Source: Mumia xiangluensis
Lineage (GTDB): Bacteria > Actinomycetota > Actinomycetes > Propionibacteriales > Nocardioidaceae
Reading direction: 5' to 3'
Assembly: GCF_010994095.1 (NCBI RefSeq)
Contig: NZ_WJYO01000001.1
Location: 1,240,001-1,304,000 of the forward strand
Length of the DNA stretch: 64,000 nucleotides
Below, in pieces: positions 54,620-63,094 of the stretch (the stretch's first letter is position 1; each line of letters begins with the position of its first letter). The notes below the pieces were generated by a model. That model had not been told where the DNA came from. It saw only the letters and a list, made by a program, of their open reading frames with translations, and did not search any database. The translations under genes and the position numbers were made by a program.

Positions 54620-55254
54620 TTAGGCAGCCAGTACGGCTGGTGTGGTCTTGATGGTCTCGTACTCGACGGGCGTGAGGCGGCCCAGGGTCGGGCCACGGCG
54701 TTGTCGAGCGCGGCCACCGCCAGCCGCGACTTCATCCTCGAGTCGATCGAGTAGCCCACGATCCGGTTGGAGTAGACGTCCTTGACCGCGCACAGGTAGA
54801 GCTTGCCCTCACCGGTCCAGTGCTCGGTGATGTCGGACAACCAGACCTCGTTCGGGCCGGTCGCGGTGAACTCGTGCCGCACCCGCCCCTTCGCGTCGCT
54901 GACGGCGAGCAGGTCGTCGTGCACTGGCGGCCCCGGCCGGCCTGCCTTGCCGCGCTTGGGTTTGCCGAACACGCTCCACCACCCGTTGGTCGAGCAGATC
55001 CGCCACGCGGTCCGCTCGGCCATCACCTGACCGGCGTCACGGGCCTCGTCGAGCAGATACCGGTAGCCGAACTCCGGATCATCGCGGTGGGCGTCGAACA
55101 GCGCGTTCGCCCGATACGCCTCGGCGAGGTCGGCGTCGGTCACCGGCGTCTTGCGCCACCGGTAGTAGGGCTGGCGGGCCAGCTTCAGCACCCGGCACGT
55201 CACCGCGACGGGGATCCCGTCGGCGGCCAGCTCGCGGACGAGCGGGTACATCAT
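54620..55254 (-). pseudogene. IS3 orfB transposase with internal deletion and frameshift
   Basis: The frame starts MMYPLVRELAADGIPVAVTCRVLKLARQPYYRWRKTP and continues through the HTH_21 region and the first DDE catalytic aspartate (WLSDITEHW) to SRLAVAALDNAVA. There it jumps, near 54685-54692, directly to the last 21 residues of a normal OrfB (LGRLTPVEYETIKTTPAVLAA) in another frame, ending at TAA 54620-54622. About 100 residues that carry the second aspartate and the glutamate are missing. The raw open frame runs on to 54508 in nonsense sequence. Confidence 0.85.
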
Positions 55255-55553
55255 TTTCCCGGCAGATTCGCCTGCGACAGATACGCCGCCGCCCGCCGCA
55301 GCACTTCGTTCTCCTGCTCCAGCAGCCGGATCCGCTTCTTCGCCTCCCGCAGCTCGGCGTTCTCCGCAGACGTCGTCCCGGGCTTAATCCCGTCCTCGAC
55401 ATCGGCGGCCTTCAGCCAGTTCGTCAGACACGACTCGCTGATCCCGAAGTCGGCCGCGATCTGCTTCAGATGCACGCCCTCCTCGCGGTTACGGGCAACC
55501 CGCACGACATCGTCGCGGAACTCCTTGGGATACGGCTTGGGCACAGTGCACAT
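55251..55553 (-). CDS. IS3 orfA (HTH transposase subunit)
   Basis: This 100-residue protein begins MCTVPKPYPKEFRDDVVRVARNREEGVHLKQIAADFGISESCLTNWLKAADVEDG, the transposase_8 HTH. It ends with a leucine-zipper-like helix (AELREAKKRIRLLEQENEVLRRAAAYL). It is intact and overlaps orfB by 4 bp (ATGA), the site where OrfAB is normally made by frameshifting. With orfB broken it could at most act as a DNA-binding inhibitor. Confidence 0.88.
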   Translation of the reverse strand: MCTVPKPYPKEFRDDVVRVARNREEGVHLKQIAADFGISESCLTNWLKAADVEDGIKPGTTSAENAELREAKKRIRLLEQENEVLRRAAAYLSQANLPGK

Positions 55554-55616
55554 CCTTCCAGCAGCACCTCTCGGCACCACAGATCAGATGTCACCTACCC
55601 GTGCAGCAGTCCCAAG

Positions 55617-55866
55617 CCCTCGACCGGGACCGTCGGGGACAGCTTCGACCTCAACGGGCTCTACAAGACCGAGCTGACCCGCCGACGAGGGGCCATCGCG
55701 CATGATCGCGCAGGTCGGACTCGCCGCGCTGGAATACGTGTGGTGGTGGAACAACCAGCGCCTCCACCGCGAGCTCAACATGATGACCCCGCTCGAGGTG
55801 GAGGCGGCGTACTACGCTGCCCAAGAATCAAGCCAGCCAGCACTCGCTGGCCAAGGGAACGCATAG
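55617..55866 (+). pseudogene. Decayed C-terminal fragment of another IS3 transposase
   Basis: On the plus strand one frame gives STGTVGDSFDLNGLYKTELTRRRG. A second frame, after an indel near 55695, gives AQVGLAALEYVWWWNNQRLHRELNMMTPLEVEAAYYAAQ. Both match the end of IS3-family OrfB proteins. The usual SDNALAE stretch is missing between GDSFD and LNGLYKTE. The fragment starts 3 bp after the right inverted repeat of the other element and is oriented opposite to it, so the two come from separate insertions or a rearrangement. Confidence 0.8.
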
Positions 55867-55917
55867 AACGAAACCCAGTGCGATTCACTCCACGCTTGTA
55901 ACCCAACTACGACTTGT

Positions 55918-56445
55918 CTACTCCGTCCAGGAGGTGAGGTCCTGCACCTGACGCTTGAGCTCAGATGACTCACCATCGATCGCCTGCAGCTGAGCGAGAG
56001 CCTGCAGTGTGGCCTGGCGGCCTGCCTCGTCGATGTGTCCGGTTAACCGCAGCAGCGTGAAGCCAGCGGACTGTACCGCTACCGCGTCATCGAGCTCGTT
56101 GGTCGCGAGGAACTCGGCTGGGTCGTCTTCAAGGACGTCAGCGACCGTGGAGTCCGGGCTCAGCTCACCACGGCGTTCGTCCCAAATCGCCAGCATGTCC
56201 CAACCCTCGTCGGATCCGAACGGAGTGAGGTCGTTGGAGACTTCCTCATAGATGGGGTCGGTGAAGTGGGCAGCAAACGCCGGTGCGGGCTTCGGCAGTC
56301 CTGAATCATCGGTCGTCGTGGTTCCTTCGCTCGCGGCGTCGGGGTCGGTCGCAATCTCGGGGGAGTCGCCGCATCCGGAGGTGGTGGCCAGCGTGAGTAC
56401 CATCGCGGCGATCGCTGCCCACCGCATCCCGCGGCTTCTTTTCAT
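55918..56445 (-). CDS. Putative lipoprotein
   Basis: This 175-residue exported protein has a basic N-terminus (MKRSRGMRW), a hydrophobic helix and the lipobox TSGC at about residue 25. A Thr/Asp-rich linker follows, then a mostly helical acidic body (FAAHFTDPIYEEVSNDLTPFGSDEGWDMLAIWDERRGELSPDSTVADVLE) that ends with a coiled-coil-like helix. No family recognised. AAAGGA lies 7 nt upstream of the ATG. Confidence 0.65.
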   Translation of the reverse strand: MKRSRGMRWAAIAAMVLTLATTSGCGDSPEIATDPDAASEGTTTTDDSGLPKPAPAFAAHFTDPIYEEVSNDLTPFGSDEGWDMLAIWDERRGELSPDSTVADVLEDDPAEFLATNELDDAVAVQSAGFTLLRLTGHIDEAGRQATLQALAQLQAIDGESSELKRQVQDLTSWTE

Positions 56446-56660
56446 TGACTATCCTTTGCTCGGCTTCGAGGCAGTAGTCCCGCATGGTGACGCGGTCTTG
56501 CGGCTTCAGTGGCGTGGGCCCAGCCCTCGCCGTCGTGTGAACGCAGTGTCGCCTCAGCGACCGTGGTGGTAGAAGTTTCAGGGTTGGGATCTCCGTTCGC
56601 ATGCGACGCCGGGCGATGGTCTGCGGCGACGCGTTTGCCGTCCGGGAATCGGTGGCGAGG

Positions 56661-58184
56661 TCAGCGGCGAGGTACTCGGAACCGCCAGTTGGCGCTCTCT
56701 GCGACCGCGTCGGCGTGGACGACGATCCTGCACCATTGCGTCTTGGACTTGCTGCGCACGGAGTAGATCAGCGTGCTGCGGTACGACTTCCTCTGGATCG
56801 CCTTCCAGGTGCCGTTGCTTCGGCGGACGTACAGGGTCGCCTTCCCGTTCGGCGGGGCCGTGCAGATGACGAGGGTCCGCTTCGGGCCTGCGTGCCGTTC
56901 GCAGCCGATGTGGCGTTTGAGCTTCTGGACGGCGATGGTGTTCGACGTCGACGGGGCGAGATAGCTGGACGCTGGCGTGTACGCCCGGTAGTCGCCTGGC
57001 CCGACTGGGGCGGAGCTGAACGTTGCGGTGGGGTTGTGGGCCGCGACGCGGGTCGTGGCCACGGTCCGCCAGGTGCTGGTGCCGCGGGGCCGGAACTGAA
57101 GCTGGACGGGGGTGCCGACGGGGACGGCCACACCGGTTGTGAACTCGACGGTCGCTTCGAACACGCTGTTGGTGCCGAAACGGGTCGACGGCCACCCGCG
57201 CAGGGTCGTGCGGGTCGGGTCGGCCGGCGACGGCACGGTGAAAGTCGCTTCGGCTGGGGTGTAGCGGGAGTTGCCGGCATAGCGGATGGTGACGGTCTTG
57301 GTGCCTGTGCCGATGTCGAGCGGCGCCTGCGACTCCCACGGGCCCATCTCGATGGTGCGGGTCCGGCCGTCGACGGTGACGTCGAGCGCGTACGGCCATC
57401 CCAGCCCGGAGTAGCCGATGTTGACGGTGCCAACCATGAGCTCGGCGACGATCGTGAGCTTCCCCTGGGCGGCACGTCCGCTGGGATTGCGGAACTTGGT
57501 GACCGATCGACGGTCGGCAGCGACGAAGGTGCGGCTGCTGGTTCCTGGGGCGTAGTTCTCGTCGCCGGCGTAGTGGAAGGTGAACGTGTCGCCGAGCTTC
57601 GCGGGGGTGTCGAGACGCCACGCGCCGTAGTCGTTGAGCTCGGGTGTGGCGACGACGACGCCGTTGCGGCGGACTTCGACATGCCCGGTCGGTGTTGTTT
57701 CAGGGATGTCTGCGTACCAGCCCAGCGTGGTGCTGGTGCTGTAGATGCCTGTGGTCGGGTCGAAGTTGTCCCAGGACGGGTTCATCCACGGAGCCTCGGG
57801 CGCGTAGTCGTCGGTCTCACTGTCCTCAGCTGGGAGGTAGGAGTCGTTTCCGACAAAGACGGCACGGATCGTGTGCCGTCCTGTTCCGACGTGGAGTTTC
57901 TGCATGAACCCTCGAGCGCCGGTGCGGGAGGTGACCTCTCCGCTCCACTTCACCTGGTCGTCGACATAGAGCTCGACGGTGCCGGCGGTCTCCGCGTAGT
58001 AGTCGCCCGGGTGGATGAAACCGGAGACCTTCGCCCACGCGCCGTGGGTGAGGACGGTGATCGAGAATTGCTGGAGCGTGGCCCGCTGCGGGGGCTCGTC
58101 GGCTGCTGTGGCGGCCGGCGGCGTCGCCAGGAACAGGACGACGGCGGCCGCGAGCATGCCGAGCCGCGAGATCAGGTGATTCAC
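56661..58184 (-). CDS. Secreted protein with Ig-like repeats
   Basis: This protein of about 507 residues has a signal peptide (VNHLISRLGMLAAAVVLFLATPPAATA, cleavage near residue 27). Three to four beta-sandwich repeats follow, each with the Big_3_5-like pattern T-x-T-F/V-x-Y-x-GD/N-x-x-Y-x-P: RAVFVGNDSYLPAEDS, FHYAGDENYAPGTSS and IRYAGNSRYTPAEAT. A Cys-containing C-terminal domain (CERHAGPKRTLVICTAPPNGKATLYVRRSNGTWK) ends the protein. I chose the GTG at 58184; a GTG at 58193 or a TTG at 58223 are alternatives. There is no cell-wall anchor. With the 1006-residue protein it forms the main surface-type cargo of the island. Confidence 0.72.
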   Translation of the reverse strand: MNHLISRLGMLAAAVVLFLATPPAATAADEPPQRATLQQFSITVLTHGAWAKVSGFIHPGDYYAETAGTVELYVDDQVKWSGEVTSRTGARGFMQKLHVGTGRHTIRAVFVGNDSYLPAEDSETDDYAPEAPWMNPSWDNFDPTTGIYSTSTTLGWYADIPETTPTGHVEVRRNGVVVATPELNDYGAWRLDTPAKLGDTFTFHYAGDENYAPGTSSRTFVAADRRSVTKFRNPSGRAAQGKLTIVAELMVGTVNIGYSGLGWPYALDVTVDGRTRTIEMGPWESQAPLDIGTGTKTVTIRYAGNSRYTPAEATFTVPSPADPTRTTLRGWPSTRFGTNSVFEATVEFTTGVAVPVGTPVQLQFRPRGTSTWRTVATTRVAAHNPTATFSSAPVGPGDYRAYTPASSYLAPSTSNTIAVQKLKRHIGCERHAGPKRTLVICTAPPNGKATLYVRRSNGTWKAIQRKSYRSTLIYSVRSKSKTQWCRIVVHADAVAESANWRFRVPRR

Positions 58185-58637
58185 GCAGGACACTCTGACG
58201 GATGAGGCCCGTCGCAGGACCAAAGGGGCGGATTCGATGCGAAACCGTAGCCTCCAGCGCGGTCCATGCCTGCAGGCAGTTCAACGTCGACCTACAGCTC
58301 CCCAGGCATGGTGGACTCGACGGAGCAGGAGCCGCTCTGGCTAGGTGACGTTCCCGGTCCTCACCGCTGCCGGGCACGCTGGGGAGGTCCATGGCCCGGC
58401 TGAGGGGTACTCGAATCGCCGCAAGCCGAGACCCGACGTCCGATTACGACGCGCGGTGACAACTTCGCCACGAGCGGGAGGCTCCGGCGAAGTACGACCG
58501 GCAATTTGCTTCGACGCCGTTGAGGATGTGTCGCACGCCCCCGTGGCGGCCGCCTGGGAAGGCCTCACCGTGCCCGTTCAATCACTACCTACGCCACCTC
58601 GGGTAAGTCGCCCGAACTTTAGCACCTTGGATACCAG
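58185..58637. other. 453-bp stretch without a supported gene
   Basis: Short overlapping open frames on both strands (for example 58345-58686) have no plausible product or start site. It separates the secreted-protein gene from the relaxase fragment, and no clear terminator or repeat is visible. Confidence 0.4.
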
Positions 58638-59820
58638 TCATGGCGAGGCTGATTGTGGAGTCCATCGGATCGTTGGGTGCTGGTAGAGCCCGCGGCGCCG
58701 GTCGGTCGGTCGCGATGACGTTGGAGAGCCGAACCGTTGTCGGCGATGGACCTGGGTGGCCGATTGTTCAGCGATGCTGCGGCTGATGGCGTGAGCGATG
58801 ATGACGCGGGGGTCGTCCCGAACTGCTGGGGGACGTTCGGCGTCGATGCTGAGCTCGTGATTGGTGGGGACGTAGATGTGAGTCCGTGCGCGTGCGCGGG
58901 TCATGGCGACGTAAAGAGATTCACGGGTAGCGGTGTCGTCGACGAGGACGTGGGCCGTGTCGACGGTGATGCCCTGTGCGCGGTGCGCGGTGACGGCGTA
59001 GCCGAGTTGGACGTGGTCGGAGACGTATCCGGCGGGAAGCTCGACGGTTTCGCCGGAGCGTGTGACGGTGAGCGTTCCGCCGACGGTTGTCGTGGTGACG
59101 GTCCAGTGATCGCCGTTCCTGACGAAGCCGCCGCGGGTCGTTCGAATCGCGCGATCGTTTCGCCGGGTGATGACGATGTCTCCTTCGCTGGCATGGGTTC
59201 CGTCATGCAGGTGCACTTGATCGGTTCCGTCGACTGCCCCGGTATGGATCCGCGCCGTGCGTGCGGTCGTGTTGAGCGCGCGGGCGTCCGCCTCGGTGCT
59301 GGTGATGATGACGCTTGCGAGCCCGCCCGTGGTGTCGTGGTCCCAGGCCTTGTAGGCGAGTTCGAGTAGGTGGGGTCCGCTGCCGGTGGTGATGCGGCCG
59401 TTGTCTTCGTAGTAGTGGAGGCCGTTGGAATCGCCGTGGCGGATCTTGAGGGTGGCGGCCGCTTCGTCGGGGTCGTGGAAGCGGTGGAGGGTGTCGAGTT
59501 CGGGTCCACCGATGTCGTCGACGAGGAGGCGGAAGGCACCGCCGGTTTCGACGGCGGACAGTTGGTAGGGGTCACCGAGGAGACGGACGACCGCGCCTGA
59601 CGTGTTGGCGTGCTGGGTGAGCCAGTCGAGGCGTGCGGTGCCGGCAAGGCTGGCCTCGTCGACGAGCACGAGGTCACCCGGGCGCAGCCGTGCCCAATCG
59701 TCGTCGGCCGTCGATTCGGTGGTGAGGTGTTGGAACTTGTGGAGGTTCTCGGCACGGCAGCCGAGCTCGTCGGCAAGGACTTGCGCGGCAGTCGCCGACG
59801 GAGCGAGCGGGATGGCCCAA
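58638..59820 (-). pseudogene. 5'-truncated MobF/TraA relaxase-helicase
   Basis: About 394 residues of a RecD2/TraA-type helicase are in frame: LAPSATAAQVLADELGCRAENLHKF, Walker B LVLVDEASLAG, motif III LLGDPYQLSAVETGGAF, motif V GYAVTAHRAQGITVDTAHVLVD and motif VI ESLYVAMTRARARTHIYV. The relaxase domain, the Walker A motif and everything before them are missing; upstream of about 59820 the frame is unrelated. This is the worn remainder of a conjugative-transfer gene and shows that the island, or a plasmid within it, was once mobilizable. Confidence 0.8.
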
Positions 59821-59921
59821 GCCGTTGACCAAAGGCACTCGGAGGCTCTCCGGGGAGGCCAAGGGTCGGGCCCGGGGCGTTCCCCGATCTGACCGGGCGA
59901 GCCGTCCCCGAAGATCGGTAG

Positions 59922-61091
59922 ATGACGACTCCTCATGTGCACACCCGACGCCGTCGCGTAGGGGCGGCGCTCGCTGTCACCGCCGCAATCGCCCTCACCA
60001 CCGCGATGGCCACGAGCGCGGGGGCGTCCACGGACGATCGCGCCGACCCTTCGTCCAGCGCGATGCAAGCCCGGGTCGACGACGTACGAGATGCCGGTGC
60101 CGTGGGTGTCCTTGCACAGGTGCGCCACGGACGGGCCGTGTGGAAGAGCACGAGCGGTGTGTCCGCGATCGGCGGACATCGCCCCGTGTCGCCGCAGAGC
60201 CGATATCGCGCGGGCAGCATCACCAAGACGTTCTTGTCGACTGTCGTCCTTCAGCTGGTCGCAGAGGGCCGGATCGGGTTGGACGACCCGGTCGAGGACT
60301 GGCTGCCGGGAACCATCCCAGGCGGGGACGAGATCGCCGTGCGGCACCTGCTCGGTCACACCAGCGGCCTCGCTGACTACCGGCGAACGCTCTCGCTTCC
60401 GCCGAGTCAACAGTTCATCGCCAATCGCTGGCGGACATGGACGGCCGCCGAGCTCGTGCAGCGTGCCGCGGCACTCCCTCGGGACTTCGATCCGCCCGGC
60501 TCACGCTTCGCGTACTCCAACACCAACTACACCCTGCTCGGCATGATCGTCGAGGCGGCGACGGGGCGTTCGTACGGTCACGAGATCACCGAGCGTCTGA
60601 TCCGCCCCCTCCACCTGACACGGACCTCGATGCCCGGGACCAACCCGAGCATCCTCGGCCCGAGTCTTCGCGGGTATGCGCCGCTCCAGCCCGATCCCAC
60701 ATCCGATCGTCTGGTGCTGGTCGACTTCACCGCGGTGAACCCATCGTTGTTCGGCGCCGGTGGTGAGCTGATCTCCACCAACGCGGATCTCGAGCGCTTC
60801 TTCTCCGCGCTGCTGGGCGGGCGCCTCCTCACGCCCGAGCTCCTCGACGCCATGCTGACACCGAGCGTGACCGGCGGGCGCTACGGGCTGGGTCTCACCT
60901 GGCGCGAAACCGCGTGCGGCGTGCGGGTCTACGGCCATGACGGGGATGTGGTGTCGTACCAGGCGTACTCGTTCACCACGCTGGACCAGCAGCATCGGGC
61001 CACGATCGCCCTCACGCCGGACTTCAGCGGCGATCCGGACGACGCCGTCGATGCGTTCTTCGACGAAGCGTTCTGCGGTTCGCCGTCCTAG
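59922..61091 (+). CDS. Secreted serine hydrolase (beta-lactamase / D-Ala-D-Ala carboxypeptidase-like)
   Basis: This 389-residue protein has a signal peptide (twin-arginine-like HTRRRRVGAALAV, cleavage near ASA/GAS at about residue 35) and a class C beta-lactamase-type fold. Catalytic motifs are S99-I-T-K102, Y198-S-N200 and the HDGD triad in VYGHDGDVV, with the typical LLGHTSGLADY loop between. Such proteins act on peptidoglycan peptides or small esters; resistance activity cannot be inferred. It begins about 100 bp from the end of the relaxase fragment, probably just outside the island. Confidence 0.88.
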   Translation: MTTPHVHTRRRRVGAALAVTAAIALTTAMATSAGASTDDRADPSSSAMQARVDDVRDAGAVGVLAQVRHGRAVWKSTSGVSAIGGHRPVSPQSRYRAGSITKTFLSTVVLQLVAEGRIGLDDPVEDWLPGTIPGGDEIAVRHLLGHTSGLADYRRTLSLPPSQQFIANRWRTWTAAELVQRAAALPRDFDPPGSRFAYSNTNYTLLGMIVEAATGRSYGHEITERLIRPLHLTRTSMPGTNPSILGPSLRGYAPLQPDPTSDRLVLVDFTAVNPSLFGAGGELISTNADLERFFSALLGGRLLTPELLDAMLTPSVTGGRYGLGLTWRETACGVRVYGHDGDVVSYQAYSFTTLDQQHRATIALTPDFSGDPDDAVDAFFDEAFCGSPS

Positions 61092-61278
61092 CGCCGCATC
61101 CCCAGTGGGACGCGAACCTCGAGCTTCGCAACCTGATGTCGCATCGGCGGCTGCGCACTCCGCGTGGATGCCTGAAGTACGACGTGCGGGTGCGAGTGCC
61201 GCGTTTCTCGCGAGAATTGAAGGGTCACGCCTCGTGGGCGTGGCGTCCACCCGCACTTCGAGCCCTCCCAGGAGAACC

Positions 61279-62103
61279 ATGCCCACGCTGACCACCACCG
61301 ATGGTGTCGAGATCTTCTACAAAGACTGGGGCAGCGGTCAGCCGATCGTCTTCAGCCACGGCTGGCCCCTGTCGTCCGACGACTGGGATTCCCAGATGAT
61401 GTTCTTCCTCGACCAGGGCTTCCGCGTGGTCGCCCACGACCGCCGCGGGCACGGCCGGTCGGAGCAGGTGGCGACGGGCCACGACATGGACCACTACGCC
61501 GACGACCTCGCGGCCGTCGTACAGCACCTCGACCTCCGCGACTCCATCCACGTCGGTCACTCCACCGGCGGTGGGGAGGTGGTGCACTACCTCGCTCGCC
61601 ACGGACAGGACCGCGCCAGCAAGGCCGTCCTGGTGAGCGCCGTCCCGCCGATCATGGTCAAGACCGAGAACAACCCGGGCGGACTGCCGAAGGAGTTCTT
61701 CGACGGCGTCCAGCACGAGGTCGCCACCCGACGGTCGGACTTCTTCCGCGAGTTCGCCGAGGGCCCCTTCTACGGCTACAACCGCCCTGACGCCGAGCCC
61801 AAGGAGGGCATCATCGCCAACTGGTGGCGCCAGGGGATGCAGGGTGGCGCCAAGGCCCACTACGACGGTGTGGTCGCCTTCTCGCAGACCGACTTCACCG
61901 CTGACCTGCGGGCCGTGACCCTCCCGACGCTCGTCCTGCACGGCGAGGACGACCAGGTCGTGCCGATCGCCGACTCCGCGGAGCTCTCGGCGAAGATCCT
62001 CCCCAACGGCACGTTGAAGACGTACCCGGGATTCCCGCACGGCATGCCCACCACCCACGCCAGCGTCATCAACGCAGACATCCTGGAGTTCATCCAGGCA
62101 TGA
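61279..62103 (+). CDS. Alpha/beta hydrolase, non-heme chloroperoxidase type
   Basis: This 274-residue protein begins MPTLTTTDGVEIFYKDWGSGQPIVFSHGWPLSSDDWDSQMMFFLDQGFRVVAHDRRGHGRSEQ. The nucleophile is Ser95 in VGHSTGGGE, the acid is Asp in LHGEDDQVVP, and the histidine is in FPHGMPTTHA. The length and opening are those of cofactor-free chloroperoxidases (CPO-F/CPO-L), which are esterases with perhydrolase side activity. AGGAG lies 5 nt before the ATG. The frame further upstream is non-coding. Confidence 0.9.
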   Translation: MPTLTTTDGVEIFYKDWGSGQPIVFSHGWPLSSDDWDSQMMFFLDQGFRVVAHDRRGHGRSEQVATGHDMDHYADDLAAVVQHLDLRDSIHVGHSTGGGEVVHYLARHGQDRASKAVLVSAVPPIMVKTENNPGGLPKEFFDGVQHEVATRRSDFFREFAEGPFYGYNRPDAEPKEGIIANWWRQGMQGGAKAHYDGVVAFSQTDFTADLRAVTLPTLVLHGEDDQVVPIADSAELSAKILPNGTLKTYPGFPHGMPTTHASVINADILEFIQA

Positions 62104-62268
62104 CCAGCGGCGGCGGTCGGTCCATCCGCGGAGGACCGACCGCCGGACGCGCTAGGCCGACCCGGCTCGCGGCGGCTGGAGGCGGTTGGTCGCCCACGCG
62201 ACCGGGACGGGTCCGGGAACTCCGGGAATCGGCGTCCGTCAACTTGCCCGCGGTGCGACAGTGTTCGC

Positions 62269-63021
62269 GTGAACTTCGACCAGCCGCCGGTGGTACGCGT
62301 GTCGACGAACCCGAGTGCCCCGCCGCCCGATGATTGGTCTGTCGAGATTCCGGCTGTGCGGCAGCTCCTTGGCGATGGCCTCAGGCTCGCGTCAGGCGTG
62401 ACGTTCCTGGTTGGAGAGAACGGATCGGGCAAGTCGACGATCGTGGAGGCGATCGCGGTCGCGTACGGGCTCTCTCCGGAGGGAGGGACCGCCTTCGGTC
62501 ACCATCAGACGAGGAGCACCGAGTCGGTTCTGCATCGATCACTGTACCTGCAGCGGGGCATCGGGTCGGGGCGGTGGGGGTTCTTCCTGCGTGCAGAGAC
62601 GATGCACGGCTGGTACACGTTTCTCGAGGAGAACCCGAGCCGCCACGATCCGGACTTCCATGCGATGAGTCACGGCGAGTCATTCCTCGCGGTGCTTGAG
62701 GCACGTTTCGACTCCCCAGGCTTCTACGTGCTCGACGAGCCCGAGGCGGCGCTTTCGTTTGCGTCGACGCTCGGACTGATGGCACGTCTTGACGCCCTCG
62801 CTCGCTCGGGCGCGCAGATCGTCTGTGCAACTCACTCGCCCGTCCTTGCCTCGCTCCCGGGTGCGCGAATCCTCGAGGTCGGGCCCTGGGGTCTCAGGGA
62901 TGCTCACTGGGAGGATCTCGAGCTCGTGCGACATTGGCGCGCGTACCTCGAGCAACCCGAGCGCTACCTCCGGCACCTCCTTGAGGTCGACACCAAGAAC
63001 CGGCACGGGGCCAATGGTTGA
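62269..63021 (+). CDS. AAA family ATPase (ABC-like, YncK/COG3910 type)
   Basis: This 250-residue protein has Walker A GENGSGKST (residues 49-57) in VTFLVGENGSGKSTIVEAIAVAYGL, a signature-like MSHGESFLAVLEARF, Walker B FYVLDEPEAALSF and a switch histidine in IVCATHSPVLASLPGA. It is a stand-alone SMC/RecF-like ATPase of the COG3910 group, often annotated AAA family ATPase. Members are commonly orphan genes of unknown role, though some relatives belong to antiphage systems; no partner nuclease is next to it. It starts at a GTG 6 nt after GACAGT. Confidence 0.85.
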   Translation: MNFDQPPVVRVSTNPSAPPPDDWSVEIPAVRQLLGDGLRLASGVTFLVGENGSGKSTIVEAIAVAYGLSPEGGTAFGHHQTRSTESVLHRSLYLQRGIGSGRWGFFLRAETMHGWYTFLEENPSRHDPDFHAMSHGESFLAVLEARFDSPGFYVLDEPEAALSFASTLGLMARLDALARSGAQIVCATHSPVLASLPGARILEVGPWGLRDAHWEDLELVRHWRAYLEQPERYLRHLLEVDTKNRHGANG

Positions 63022-63094
63022 GCGAGGCCTTCGCCGACGACCCGCTGTGGTCGATCCAGGCGAGCGTCGAGCTCGGTGAGGTCACCGGTGGTGA

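Larger units (their letters stand above)
54588..55613 (-). mobile_element. IS3-family insertion sequence, internal-deletion derivative
   Basis: The ends are inverted repeats matching at 22 of 25 positions: 54588-54612 begins GGGACTGCTGCACG, and 55589-55613 ends with its complement. Between them lie a complete orfA and an orfB that has lost an internal segment, giving an element of 1,026 bp. No target-site duplication is visible at the ends. It cannot move by itself because the transposase has lost two catalytic residues. Confidence 0.8.
44975..59820. mobile_element. Decayed integrative element/genomic island beside tRNA-Thr (approximate right limit)
   Basis: The left side is defined by tRNA-Thr and an adjacent tyrosine integrase that points toward it. 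An AlpA-like excisionase-type protein follows. The right side ends about where a relaxase-helicase gene loses its homology (near 59820). Within lie short unknown genes, two secreted repeat proteins, IS3 remnants and several gaps without genes. No copy of the tRNA 3' end was seen further right, so either the distal site lies outside the window or it has been lost. The right boundary is an inference. Confidence 0.55.

Noticed and set aside
54584-55616. Target-site duplication of the IS3 element
   Set aside because: Bases outside the inverted repeats (GAC on the left, AAG on the right) do not match.
58345-58686. 113-residue plus-strand frame between the secreted protein and the relaxase fragment
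   Set aside because: No recognisable pattern or start site; it overlaps the relaxase fragment.
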